A stretch of DNA of 14,251 bases from an uncultured Rhodospirillaceae bacterium. GTDB taxonomy: Bacteria > Pseudomonadota > Alphaproteobacteria > Rhodospirillales > UBA2165. Made by a program: the position numbers and the translations under genes. Below, one piece after another: positions 1 through 5,884 of the stretch. Where the stretch lies: assembly GCA_913041095.1 (NCBI GenBank), contig CAJWIB010000031.1, forward strand, positions 1 to 14,251, in the 5' to 3' direction. How positions within the stretch are numbered: position 1 is the stretch's first letter; every line of letters starts with the position of its first letter. The notes under the pieces are model-generated. The model made no database searches. It was given only the letters and a program-made list of their open reading frames with translations, and was not told the origin of the DNA.

Positions 1-630
1 CCCAAAAAAGCTACCGCCGGGGCGAATGCCAAGCCTAAGGATCTGGGAGATAGCGGCATCCTGCATTATTTAACCCAGCCCCTCGACCGTCCGGAGGCGC
101 TTGCAGGCGCAACCTATAAGGTGCAATGGCCGGAAAGCGATCATGCGCTTTATATCACAGTTAATGACGTCATTCAGGATGGCAGGCGGCGGCCTTTCGA
201 AGTTTTCATCAATTCAAAAAACACCGAACATTTTGCCTGGTCAGTGGCGCTGACACGTATGATATCCGCGGTCTTCCGGCGTGGTGGTGACGTTTCCTTT
301 GTGGTTGAAGAACTTAAAGCCGTCTTTGACCCGCGCGGTGGCCAGTGGGTAAAAGGTCGTTACGTGCCGTCACTGCTGGCAGCAATTGGTGAAGTGTTGG
401 AAGAACATATGATCGCGATCGGCTTTATGAAAACTCCAGGTTCATTGGAGGAAGACAATATCGCCAAACCTCAAGTGGTCAATTTGACAGCGGGGCAAGA
501 TTCACCGGAGACCCCTGAACGGGCTGCTGATAATCGTTTTTGCCAATGTCCGAGATGCGGCCAGGCCAGCCTGATTCACCAAGAAGGCTGCGACACCTGT
601 ACTAGCTGCACCTATTCAAAATGTGGCTAG
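1..630 (+). CDS. nrdJ: Adenosylcobalamin-dependent (class II) ribonucleotide reductase, C-terminal part
   Basis: This is the 3' end of a gene that enters from the left edge. The frame is open from base 1, giving 209 residues before a TAG stop. Class II RNR reduces ribonucleotides to deoxyribonucleotides using adenosylcobalamin as radical source, in the cytoplasm. The visible part has a segment reading RPEALAGATYKVQWPESDHA followed by LYITVNDV, which I recognise as typical of alphaproteobacterial NrdJ. It ends in a Cys-rich tail (CQCPRCG, then CDTCTSCTYSKCG). Such tails pass electrons from thioredoxin to the active site. A GTG at 121 is an internal Val codon, not a start. A hairpin terminator follows within about 13 bases of the stop. 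The catalytic cysteines and B12-binding region lie outside the window. The cofactor-making enzyme is encoded about 1.9 kb downstream. Confidence 0.88.
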   Translation, partial: PKKATAGANAKPKDLGDSGILHYLTQPLDRPEALAGATYKVQWPESDHALYITVNDVIQDGRRRPFEVFINSKNTEHFAWSVALTRMISAVFRRGGDVSFVVEELKAVFDPRGGQWVKGRYVPSLLAAIGEVLEEHMIAIGFMKTPGSLEEDNIAKPQVVNLTAGQDSPETPERAADNRFCQCPRCGQASLIHQEGCDTCTSCTYSKCG

Positions 631-642
631 TTTGATGGCGAT

Positions 643-675
643 AAAAAACGCCGGCCAAATAGGCCAGCGCTTTTT
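643..675. terminator. Bidirectional rho-independent terminator
   Basis: A six-A run and the arm CGCCGGCC are followed by a short AAATA loop, then GGCCAGCG and a T run. The GC-rich stem has one mismatch and is flanked by A on one side and T on the other, so it can terminate both strands. It lies between the stop of nrdJ (+) and the stop of the 129-residue ORF (-), the expected place for a shared terminator between convergent genes. Confidence 0.85.
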
Positions 676-695
676 AGCGATAATTTACCTGTTAA

Positions 696-1085
696 TTAAT
701 CTCTTTTTTCCGGAGCTGGATCACCTGAAATTAGATTCTCGACGATGATTTGCGCTTTTGTACTACCGCCTTCTTTACTAGTACCGCCTTCAGTCGCCGC
801 GGTGATCCAGGCTTTTACTGCATCAACATCAATTTCGGTTTTTTTCATCACCTCAATCATGATGGCTTCCAACTCAATAATGTGAGCAGCGATATCATCT
901 AATTGATCGTAATGTCCTTCAACACCTTCGCCAATTGCGACGAGATCTTTTTGTAATTGTTTTATACTTTTTTCTACTTCTTTAATTTGATCAAAGAATA
1001 TTTTGTCCTCCTGATTAGAATTTCTATTCAAACCATACACTGTGGAACCAAGGTTACGCTCTACCCCAGAGCTATTAAGCAACAT
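696..1085 (-). CDS. Hypothetical small coiled-coil protein, 129 aa
   Basis: I do not recognise this protein. It has 129 residues, no signal peptide and no membrane segment. Residues about 27-80 are rich in Glu, Lys, Ile and Leu with heptad-like spacing (KEVEKSIKQLQKDL, then IAAHIIELEAIMIEV), suggesting a helical or coiled-coil protein. The tail from about residue 97 is Gly/Ser/Thr/Lys-rich and probably disordered. The only upstream ATG has no clear ribosome binding site, so the start is uncertain. An AGGAGG lies inside the ORF at 1007-1012 but no ordinary in-frame start codon follows at the right distance. The gene is AT-richer than its neighbours, converges on nrdJ across a shared terminator and sits beside an insertion-sequence remnant. 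This fits an accessory gene. It may also be an N-terminally misassigned or decaying gene. Confidence 0.5.
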   Translation of the reverse strand: MLLNSSGVERNLGSTVYGLNRNSNQEDKIFFDQIKEVEKSIKQLQKDLVAIGEGVEGHYDQLDDIAAHIIELEAIMIEVMKKTEIDVDAVKAWITAATEGGTSKEGGSTKAQIIVENLISGDPAPEKRD

Positions 1086-1196
1086 TCAATAAGCTTAGTT
1101 AAACCCAGAAAACTCTTCAACTGAATCAACAAACTAACTCATATTATAGCAGTTTTTATAAAACAGTCACTGGGTAACTCTGGTTCACCATTTATC

Positions 1197-1330
1197 TGAA
1201 CTGTCTAGCCCCCTATTTATGTACCATTTTGCAGTAGAGTTTCTGGCACCGGTGGTCTCATGTTTAGTGACTGATGAGGCCGGATGTGATTGTACTGTTT
1301 GAGCCAGGTATTGAAGGACTTGGTCCATGC
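1197..1330 (-). mobile_element. Remnant of an IS3-like insertion sequence (one terminus)
   Basis: The plus-strand edge begins TGAACTGTCTAGCCCCCT, which resembles the terminal inverted repeats of IS3-family elements (TGAACTG followed by a C run). Directly inside it, reading on the minus strand, is the last part of a DDE (rve-type) transposase, whose stop codon lies about 20 bases from the terminus as usual for these elements. The element is cut off beyond about 1330, where the transposase frame loses recognisable similarity and base composition becomes GC-richer. No second terminus or target-site duplication was found. The copy is therefore dead. IS481 is an alternative family assignment. Confidence 0.62.
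1217..1327 (-). pseudogene. Truncated transposase (integrase-core C-terminus)
   Basis: Translating the minus strand in a short frame gives 36 residues ending at a TAA. They include FNTWLKQ, then YNHIRPHQSLNMRPPVPE, then TLL. The pattern YN-x-x-RPH-x-SL-x-x-RPP-x-PE is the hallmark of the C-terminal end of IS3/IS481-type transposases. The DDE catalytic region and everything N-terminal is missing. A longer ORF in another minus-strand frame (1185-1448) overlaps this stretch and is a shadow. Confidence 0.65.
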
Positions 1331-1589
1331 GCATCGGCTCGAAGGGGTTTCCGCGCCCATCGACCCCCGGTGGGGCTGGAACTACACCGCAAAGGGTTTT
1401 GTCGATCAGGCGAGCTGCGTCGACGAGCAGATATCCACGCTCATACAAACCGGTGGAACCATCGGACGGCTCTCTCGTGGGCTGCTAGCGAATGAGCGGT
1501 CTAGCCGCAACGCAAATAGAGAAGAATGATGGCTTAGAGGGATCATGAGCCGTAGTTCATAGCAACGATTTTTCTCGTCAGTTCGACCT
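1331..1589. other. GC-richer block of unknown origin, no supportable gene
   Basis: This stretch is visibly richer in G+C than both flanks, at least to about 1530, and starts where the transposase remnant ends. Several overlapping frames are open on both strands, but none has a ribosome binding site, a recognisable motif or a boundary matching the block. It is most likely a fragment of another element or gene joined to the IS remnant by recombination. I cannot identify the source. Confidence 0.35.
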
Positions 1590-1862
1590 TTGACAGCGGA
1601 AGTTCACGCCAACTCTACAGCTTCGACCAGCATCCCTTCGTTCACATCAATATACCATTGCGTGGTTTGCATTGAAGAATTTCTTGATGAATTGAATTTA
1701 GGAGATGGACCCATTAAGGGAAACTTTAGCAAGGGTATAAACAAACTGATTTACCACGAAGACCCTGAAGATCGTTGGTATCAAATGTGTACTCCAGAAA
1801 TCAACTTTAGAACAGTTCAGGATGCAAAAGTTTGTGGATTAGTAAGAAGCAATTTCCTTTGA
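1590..1862 (+). CDS. Doubtful ORF, 90 aa, possibly a remnant
   Basis: The frame is open after a TAG at 1560-1562. The only start near the beginning is a TTG with no ribosome binding site. The first 25 or so residues come from the end of the preceding GC-richer block and look non-coding (Ser/Thr-rich). The later part, from about residue 25 (VVCIEEFLDEL, then GDGPIKGNFSKGINKLIY), has more protein-like composition and is AT-richer, so it may be the tail of an older gene joined to foreign sequence. There is no recognised domain. It may equally be chance. Confidence 0.2.
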   Translation: MTAEVHANSTASTSIPSFTSIYHCVVCIEEFLDELNLGDGPIKGNFSKGINKLIYHEDPEDRWYQMCTPEINFRTVQDAKVCGLVRSNFL

Positions 1863-2132
1863 TTCCGGTTGTCGCAGAGTCAATAAGGTGATTAAAAATC
1901 TATGGATTTTTCGTTAGAGATAGCCCACCAATTAATCGTTAATTTCTCTTTTATTTTGCAACGTTAAACTATTTACCTGCGAAAGGTTAACATTCAGCAA
2001 AAATGCTTGAAATTTCTGCTAACATTGGTGAAATTCCATGGGTCTGTATTAATTGAGACTATTGTTAACCAATGATGGGAAAAAATGATATCAGTCAAAC
2101 GGAATAATTATTAGAATAGAAAGTTTTCTAGC
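1863..2132. other. AT-rich intergenic region without a gene
   Basis: No frame of useful length with a start and ribosome binding site is seen. The stretch is AT-rich and probably carries the promoter of the downstream small-protein/adenosyltransferase group, but no convincing -35/-10 pair stands out. GGTTAAC at 1985-1991 and its near inverse GTTAACC at 2064-2070 form an inverted pair. The second reads TTAACCAAT and resembles a CtrA half-site. In DNA this AT-rich, that is weak evidence. Confidence 0.4.
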
Positions 2133-2315
2133 ATGGCATTGTTTGGAGATAAAAATACTAACCCGCCAAAAATCGTTAATCCCATCGATCCCAAATGGGC
2201 CAAGGCACCATCTGGCGGCTTCAATAAATTGCTCTCGTTCGACCCTGAAAGTGTAAATATTAGAGACGTTGGCGGGGTTTATATTACTTGGCATGGTATA
2301 GAACAATCAGATTGA
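2133..2315 (+). CDS. Small hypothetical protein, 60 aa
   Basis: This is a 60-residue soluble protein with no membrane segment. It starts MALFGDKNTNPP, has a Pro-rich segment IVNPIDPKWAKAPSGGFNKLL and ends near GGVYITWHG. The composition is protein-like, and it sits 11 bases upstream of the twin-TM gene in the same orientation, which favours a real gene. There is only a weak GA-rich ribosome binding site before the ATG. The final GVYITWHG looks like the first strand of a longer domain, so the gene may be a truncated version of a larger family member. That is inference from its abrupt end. No function is assigned. Confidence 0.55.
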   Translation: MALFGDKNTNPPKIVNPIDPKWAKAPSGGFNKLLSFDPESVNIRDVGGVYITWHGIEQSD

Positions 2316-2326
2316 AAGTGTGATTT

Positions 2327-2548
2327 ATGAGCACCTTTTTAGGCATGGTGCCAACACTGCTCCTGATCGCAGTTATTGCCACAGCGATTGTCTTGTTTGC
2401 TGGCATTATCAGCATGGCGAACGACAAAAAATATTCGCCAAGATTCCGCAATAAGATGATGCGGGTGCGGGTTATTCTGCAAGGTATTGTTATCGTTTTA
2501 TTTCTAATTATGATATTTTCTTCAACTCTGGCCCTTGGATCGGGATGA
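2327..2548 (+). CDS. Twin transmembrane helix small protein (HIG1-like)
   Basis: This 73-residue inner-membrane protein has two predicted hydrophobic helices, about residues 5-29 (VPTLLLIAVIATAIVLFAGI) and 49-70 (VILQGIVIVLFLIMIFSS). They are joined by a basic loop with the conserved-looking RNKMMRVRV. Length, two-helix layout and the basic RxxKxMRxRVxLQ stretch before helix 2 match the small HIG1-type proteins found upstream of PduO-type adenosyltransferases in alphaproteobacteria. HIG1 proteins in mitochondria associate with respiratory complexes; a role here is not established. The TGA stop ends 4 bases before the adenosyltransferase start, so the two genes are probably translationally coupled. 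Confidence 0.75.
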   Translation: MSTFLGMVPTLLLIAVIATAIVLFAGIISMANDKKYSPRFRNKMMRVRVILQGIVIVLFLIMIFSSTLALGSG

Positions 2549-2552
2549 ATCA

Positions 2553-3116
2553 TTGGTGAAACTCGATAAAATTTACACCACCGGCGGCGACCTGGGAGAG
2601 ACCTCGCTCAGCGATGGTAGCCGGGTTACCAAGCATGAAATACGGATTGCGGCCTTCGGCACAGTAGACGAAGCAAATGCCCATATCGGTGTCGCCCGAT
2701 TACTCACTACCGAAGACGTTGATGCCATACTCGAACGCCTGCAAAATGATCTGTTTGATTTGGGTGCTGATCTGGCAAGACCGTCGGCAGGGCAAGAGCA
2801 AGAAAATGATCTGCGAATCGTGCAAAATCAAATTGATCGCCTAGAGCAAGAAATTGACGAAATGAACGATATCTTGGCCCCGCTGACTTCCTTCGTATTA
2901 CCCGGTGGCTGTGCCTGCGCTGCCCATCTCCATGTCGCCAGAACCGTAATCCGGCGGGCCGAAAGATTGGTGTGCGAACTAGCCCAAGAGACTGAAATAA
3001 ATCAGCTATCTCTGATCTATTTAAATAGGCTATCCGATCATTTATTCGTCCTGGCACGCCATCTAAATGACAATGGCGCCGCCGACGTGCTATGGGAGCC
3101 CGGTAAAAATCACTGA
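2553..3116 (+). CDS. PduO-type ATP:cob(I)alamin adenosyltransferase
   Basis: This enzyme transfers the adenosyl group of ATP to cob(I)alamin, making adenosylcobalamin. I chose TTG at 2553 as start (187 aa). A GGGA lies 7 bases upstream at 2542-2545, and the resulting MVKLDKIYTTGGDLGETSL matches the usual N-terminus of the family. GTG at 2556 and TTG at 2535 are alternatives. Family features are the ATP-binding N-terminal loop (residues 9-21, normally TGDxGxTxL), SRVTKHEIRIAAFGTVDE at 23-40, FVLPGG at 114-119, ARTVIRRAER at 129-138 and NRLSDHLFVLAR at 158-169, ending DVLWEPG. Length is normal. It follows the twin-TM gene closely. Its product is the cofactor of the nrdJ enzyme encoded upstream. 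Confidence 0.9.
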   Translation: MVKLDKIYTTGGDLGETSLSDGSRVTKHEIRIAAFGTVDEANAHIGVARLLTTEDVDAILERLQNDLFDLGADLARPSAGQEQENDLRIVQNQIDRLEQEIDEMNDILAPLTSFVLPGGCACAAHLHVARTVIRRAERLVCELAQETEINQLSLIYLNRLSDHLFVLARHLNDNGAADVLWEPGKNH

Positions 3117-3131
3117 CATCCGGTGACTTAG

Positions 3132-3149
3132 TTTAACCTATTTTAACCT
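3132..3149 (+). repeat. Two direct repeats TTTAACCT, period 10 bp
   Basis: TTTAACCT occurs at 3132-3139 and again at 3142-3149. The 10-bp period places both copies on one face of the helix, and they end 6 bases before a consensus -35 at 3156. This is the position of an activator site. The TTAACC core resembles half of the CtrA site, but the TTAA cores are 6 rather than 7 bases apart, so assignment to CtrA is doubtful. Confidence 0.4.
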
Positions 3150-3155
3150 GTGTTA

Positions 3156-3184
3156 TTGACAGAGCATTGGTGAATTCATATGTT
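3156..3184 (+). promoter_or_regulatory. Sigma-70-type promoter for etfBA-hbd
   Basis: A perfect TTGACA at 3156-3161 is followed, after 17 bases, by TATGTT at 3179-3184 (4 of 6 matches to TATAAT). Transcription would start near 3191, leaving a leader of about 60 bases before the etfB ATG. It lies in the 133-base gap after the adenosyltransferase. Confidence 0.5.
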
Positions 3185-3249
3185 TTGCTTTAAATCGGAA
3201 TTCAAATACTGATTTATTTTATTCTGTGGTCAATTTCATAGGAAATCGT

Positions 3250-3999
3250 ATGAAAGTCCTTGTCGCGATTAAACGCGTAATTGATTATAACGTAAAAATT
3301 CGGGTTAAATCTGATGAGTCTGGCGTTGAGACAACCAACGTCAAAATGTCGATGAACCCGTTTGATGAAATTGCCGTCGAAGAAGGCGTCCGCCTCAGAG
3401 AAGGTGGCGATGCCGAAGAGCTAATCGCAGTTTCGATTGGCCCCAAACAAACCCAGGAGACCATCCGCACCGCCTTGGCGATGGGTGCCGACCGCGGCAT
3501 TCATGTTGAGACAAATGATGATGTTGAACCTCTCGCCGTTGCCAAGCTCCTGAAAGCCATCATCGAAAAAGAAAATCCGGATTTAGTGATCCTCGGCAAA
3601 CAGGCGATTGATGATGACAGCAACCAAACAGGTCAGATGTTGGCGGCTCTAATGGGATGGTCTCAAGGTACTTTCGCCTCTGAACTCAAGATTAGCGATG
3701 GTAAAGCCAATGTAACGCGTGAGATTGATGGTGGACTTGAAACCATTCAGATTAATATGCCGGCAGTTGTAACCACTGATTTACGTCTCAATACGCCGCG
3801 TTATGCTTCTTTGCCGAACATTATGAAAGCTAAGAAAAAGCCGATCGATGAGTTTTCGCCGGCTGACCTCGGGGTTGATATTTCAGCCCGGCTAACGACA
3901 TTAAAAGTAACCGAACCATCATCTCGGGATGCCGGTGTTATTGTCGAAGATGTTGCCGAATTGGTCGACAAACTGAAAAACGAGGCCAAGGTCATATAG
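3250..3999 (+). CDS. etfB: Electron transfer flavoprotein, beta subunit
   Basis: EtfB is the small subunit of the soluble FAD/AMP-containing heterodimer that collects electrons from acyl-CoA and related flavin dehydrogenases and hands them to ETF:quinone oxidoreductase. The ATG at 3250 gives 249 residues, the usual length, with AGGA about 8 bases upstream; a GTG at 3226 would add eight unlikely residues. Typical family segments are the start MKVLVAIKRVIDYNVKIRVK, MNPFDEIAVEEGVRL, ILGKQAIDDDSNQTGQMLAA (nucleotide-binding region) and the LNTPRYASLPNIMKAKKKP segment, near the usual recognition loop. The gene stops 12 bases before etfA with an AGGAG between them, so the two are co-transcribed. 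Confidence 0.95.
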   Translation: MKVLVAIKRVIDYNVKIRVKSDESGVETTNVKMSMNPFDEIAVEEGVRLREGGDAEELIAVSIGPKQTQETIRTALAMGADRGIHVETNDDVEPLAVAKLLKAIIEKENPDLVILGKQAIDDDSNQTGQMLAALMGWSQGTFASELKISDGKANVTREIDGGLETIQINMPAVVTTDLRLNTPRYASLPNIMKAKKKPIDEFSPADLGVDISARLTTLKVTEPSSRDAGVIVEDVAELVDKLKNEAKVI

Positions 4000-4011
4000 A
4001 GGAGACGCAAA

Positions 4012-4944
4012 ATGACAGTTCTGGTTATAGCTGATCACGATAATGCGGCCCTCAAAGGGGCAACATTTAACACTGTCACCGCAGCTCAAGAGCTTGGTGA
4101 TGTGACAATCTTAGTGGCCGGTAGCGATTGTGGTGCAGTCGCTGATGAAGCCGCCAAACTTACTGGCATCAATAAAGTGCTGGTTGCCGATGATGCGCAA
4201 TATGCCAATCCGCTGGCGGAAGTATTTGCGCCTTTAGTCATTGGCATGGCCGGTGACTACACGCATATTCTGGCATCGGCAACGACGTTCGGTAAAAACT
4301 TATTGCCAAGGGTAGCTGCCTTAATGGATGTCCAGCAGATATCTGAAATTACCGCCATTCAAGATGCTGACATCTTTGAGCGACCGATCTATGCTGGTAA
4401 CGCCATCGCCACGGTTCAGTCGAACGACGCCACGAAGCTTATAACTGTCCGAGCAACGGCGTTTGAAGCTGCTGTTGCTGGCGATAATGCCGCCGAGATT
4501 ACGGCTGTTGATGCCTCTGAAAACCCCAGACTTTCTGAATTTGTCAACACCGAGCTAACCAAGTCGGATCGTCCTGAATTGACGGCAGCGCGGGTCATTA
4601 TCTCCGGCGGCCGGGGCATGCAGGGTGGCGAACATTTTGCCATGCTGGAAAAAGTCGCTGATATCCTGGGTGCTGCAGTTGGCGCCTCCCGGGCGGCGGT
4701 TGATTCTGGCTTCGTCTCTAACGACTATCAAGTTGGCCAGACCGGCAAAATTGTTGCCCCGGAGCTATATATCGCGGTTGGTATTTCGGGTGCCATTCAG
4801 CACTTGGCTGGCATGAAAGATAGTAAAGTCATTGTCGCTATTAACAAAGATGAAGAAGCCCCTATTTTCCAGGTTGCGGATTATGGTCTAGTTGGAGACC
4901 TTTTTAAAGCAGTCCCTGAACTGGAAGTTGAACTCGAAAAATAA
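4012..4944 (+). CDS. etfA: Electron transfer flavoprotein, alpha subunit
   Basis: EtfA is the FAD-binding subunit of ETF. It has 310 residues, a normal length, and starts at an ATG preceded by AGGAG at the right distance. The N-terminal domain (about 1-185) is followed by the FAD-binding domain with the family's signature elements: SGGRG at 198-202, GASRAAVDSGFV around 224-234, QVGQTGK at 240-246, GISGAIQHLAGM at 257-268, and INKDEEAPIFQVADYGLVGDL near the end. All the expected FAD-contacting segments are present, so it should be functional. It sits between etfB and the 3-hydroxyacyl-CoA dehydrogenase gene, which follows after 46 bases. Confidence 0.95.
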   Translation: MTVLVIADHDNAALKGATFNTVTAAQELGDVTILVAGSDCGAVADEAAKLTGINKVLVADDAQYANPLAEVFAPLVIGMAGDYTHILASATTFGKNLLPRVAALMDVQQISEITAIQDADIFERPIYAGNAIATVQSNDATKLITVRATAFEAAVAGDNAAEITAVDASENPRLSEFVNTELTKSDRPELTAARVIISGGRGMQGGEHFAMLEKVADILGAAVGASRAAVDSGFVSNDYQVGQTGKIVAPELYIAVGISGAIQHLAGMKDSKVIVAINKDEEAPIFQVADYGLVGDLFKAVPELEVELEK

Positions 4945-4990
4945 GAGAATAAATAAAATTAACAATATTGATAAGGATAAGTGGTCAAAT

Positions 4991-5872
4991 ATGAGCAACA
5001 AAATAAAGAATATCGGTGTTATTGGCGCAGGCCAAATGGGTATTGGTATTGCTCATGTCTGTGCCGCCTCCAACTATGATGTAAAACTCGTTGATATTGA
5101 TGACGCTGCTGTGGCAAGAGCGACTGGTGAAATTGATAAAAATTTAAGCCGTTTAGTCTCGCGTGGCAAAATATCTGATGCCGATAAAAAGGCGGCGATG
5201 GCTAAAATTTCAACCGACACAACTTTTGATTCGTTAGGTGATTGCGATCTGGTTATCGAAGCGGCAACCGAGAATGAAGAAATAAAAAAAACAATCTACG
5301 CTCAAGTTTGTCCCATTTTAAAAGAAGACGCTATCCTATCGACCAACACGTCTTCCATTTCTATTACACGATTAGCCGCCCAAACTGACCGGCCGGGCCG
5401 CTTTATGGGTATCCACTTTATGAACCCGGCGCCGTTGATGGAATTGATTGAACTTATTAACGGCATCGCCACCGAACCTGAAACCTTTGAAACGATTCGC
5501 AAATTTACGTCTAATCTTGGAAAAACCCCGGTCAGTGCCGAAGATTTCCCGGCCTTTATCGTAAATCGGATATTGCTGCCGATGATAAATGAGGCTGTTT
5601 ATACCCTCTATGAAGGCGTCGGCTCGGTTGATGCGATTGATACAGCAATGAAGCTTGGTGCTCACCATCCCATGGGCCCCTTGGAACTCGCTGATTTTAT
5701 CGGCTTGGACACCTGTCTATCGGTGATGCAAGTGCTCCATGAGGGCTTGGCCGATACCAAGTATCGCCCCTGTCCGCTGCTGGTTAAATATGTCGAGGCC
5801 GGTTGGCTCGGCCGTAAATCAAACCGGGGTTTTTACGATTATTCCGGCGACACACCTCAAGCAACTAGATAA
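4991..5872 (+). CDS. hbd: 3-hydroxybutyryl-CoA (3-hydroxyacyl-CoA) dehydrogenase
   Basis: This NAD(P)-dependent enzyme interconverts 3-hydroxyacyl-CoA and 3-oxoacyl-CoA in beta-oxidation or hydroxybutyrate/PHB metabolism. The ATG at 4991 gives 293 residues, typical of stand-alone Hbd/PaaH-type enzymes; the longer frame starting inside etfA is not credible. The Rossmann motif GAGQMG is at 13-18, with Asp35 closing the second strand. The active site is recognisable by its usual spacing: Ser121 in STNTSS, His142 in GIHFMNPAP paired with Glu154, and Asn192 in FIVNRI. The C-terminal domain has HHPMGPLELADFIGLDT and ends GWLGRKSNRGFYDY. A weak upstream GATAAGG may be the ribosome binding site. It converges on ccrM with only 12 bases between stops. 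Confidence 0.9.
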   Translation: MSNKIKNIGVIGAGQMGIGIAHVCAASNYDVKLVDIDDAAVARATGEIDKNLSRLVSRGKISDADKKAAMAKISTDTTFDSLGDCDLVIEAATENEEIKKTIYAQVCPILKEDAILSTNTSSISITRLAAQTDRPGRFMGIHFMNPAPLMELIELINGIATEPETFETIRKFTSNLGKTPVSAEDFPAFIVNRILLPMINEAVYTLYEGVGSVDAIDTAMKLGAHHPMGPLELADFIGLDTCLSVMQVLHEGLADTKYRPCPLLVKYVEAGWLGRKSNRGFYDYSGDTPQATR

Positions 5873-5884
5873 TTAAATCACAAG

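Noticed and set aside
1185..1448. Minus-strand ORF of 87 residues
   Set aside because: It crosses from the GC-richer block into the transposase remnant in the wrong frame; the transposase similarity is in another frame, so this ORF is a shadow.
1274..1529. Two overlapping plus-strand ORFs of 73 and 79 residues
   Set aside because: They lie antisense to the transposase tail, have no ribosome binding site and no recognisable motif.
2707..3057. 116-residue minus-strand ORF inside the adenosyltransferase gene
   Set aside because: It is antisense to a well-supported enzyme gene and its Arg/His-rich composition is typical of a shadow frame.
3117..3249. Cobalamin riboswitch near the adenosyltransferase or etf genes
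   Set aside because: No B12-box-like conserved sequence or compatible fold was seen either here or upstream of 2133.
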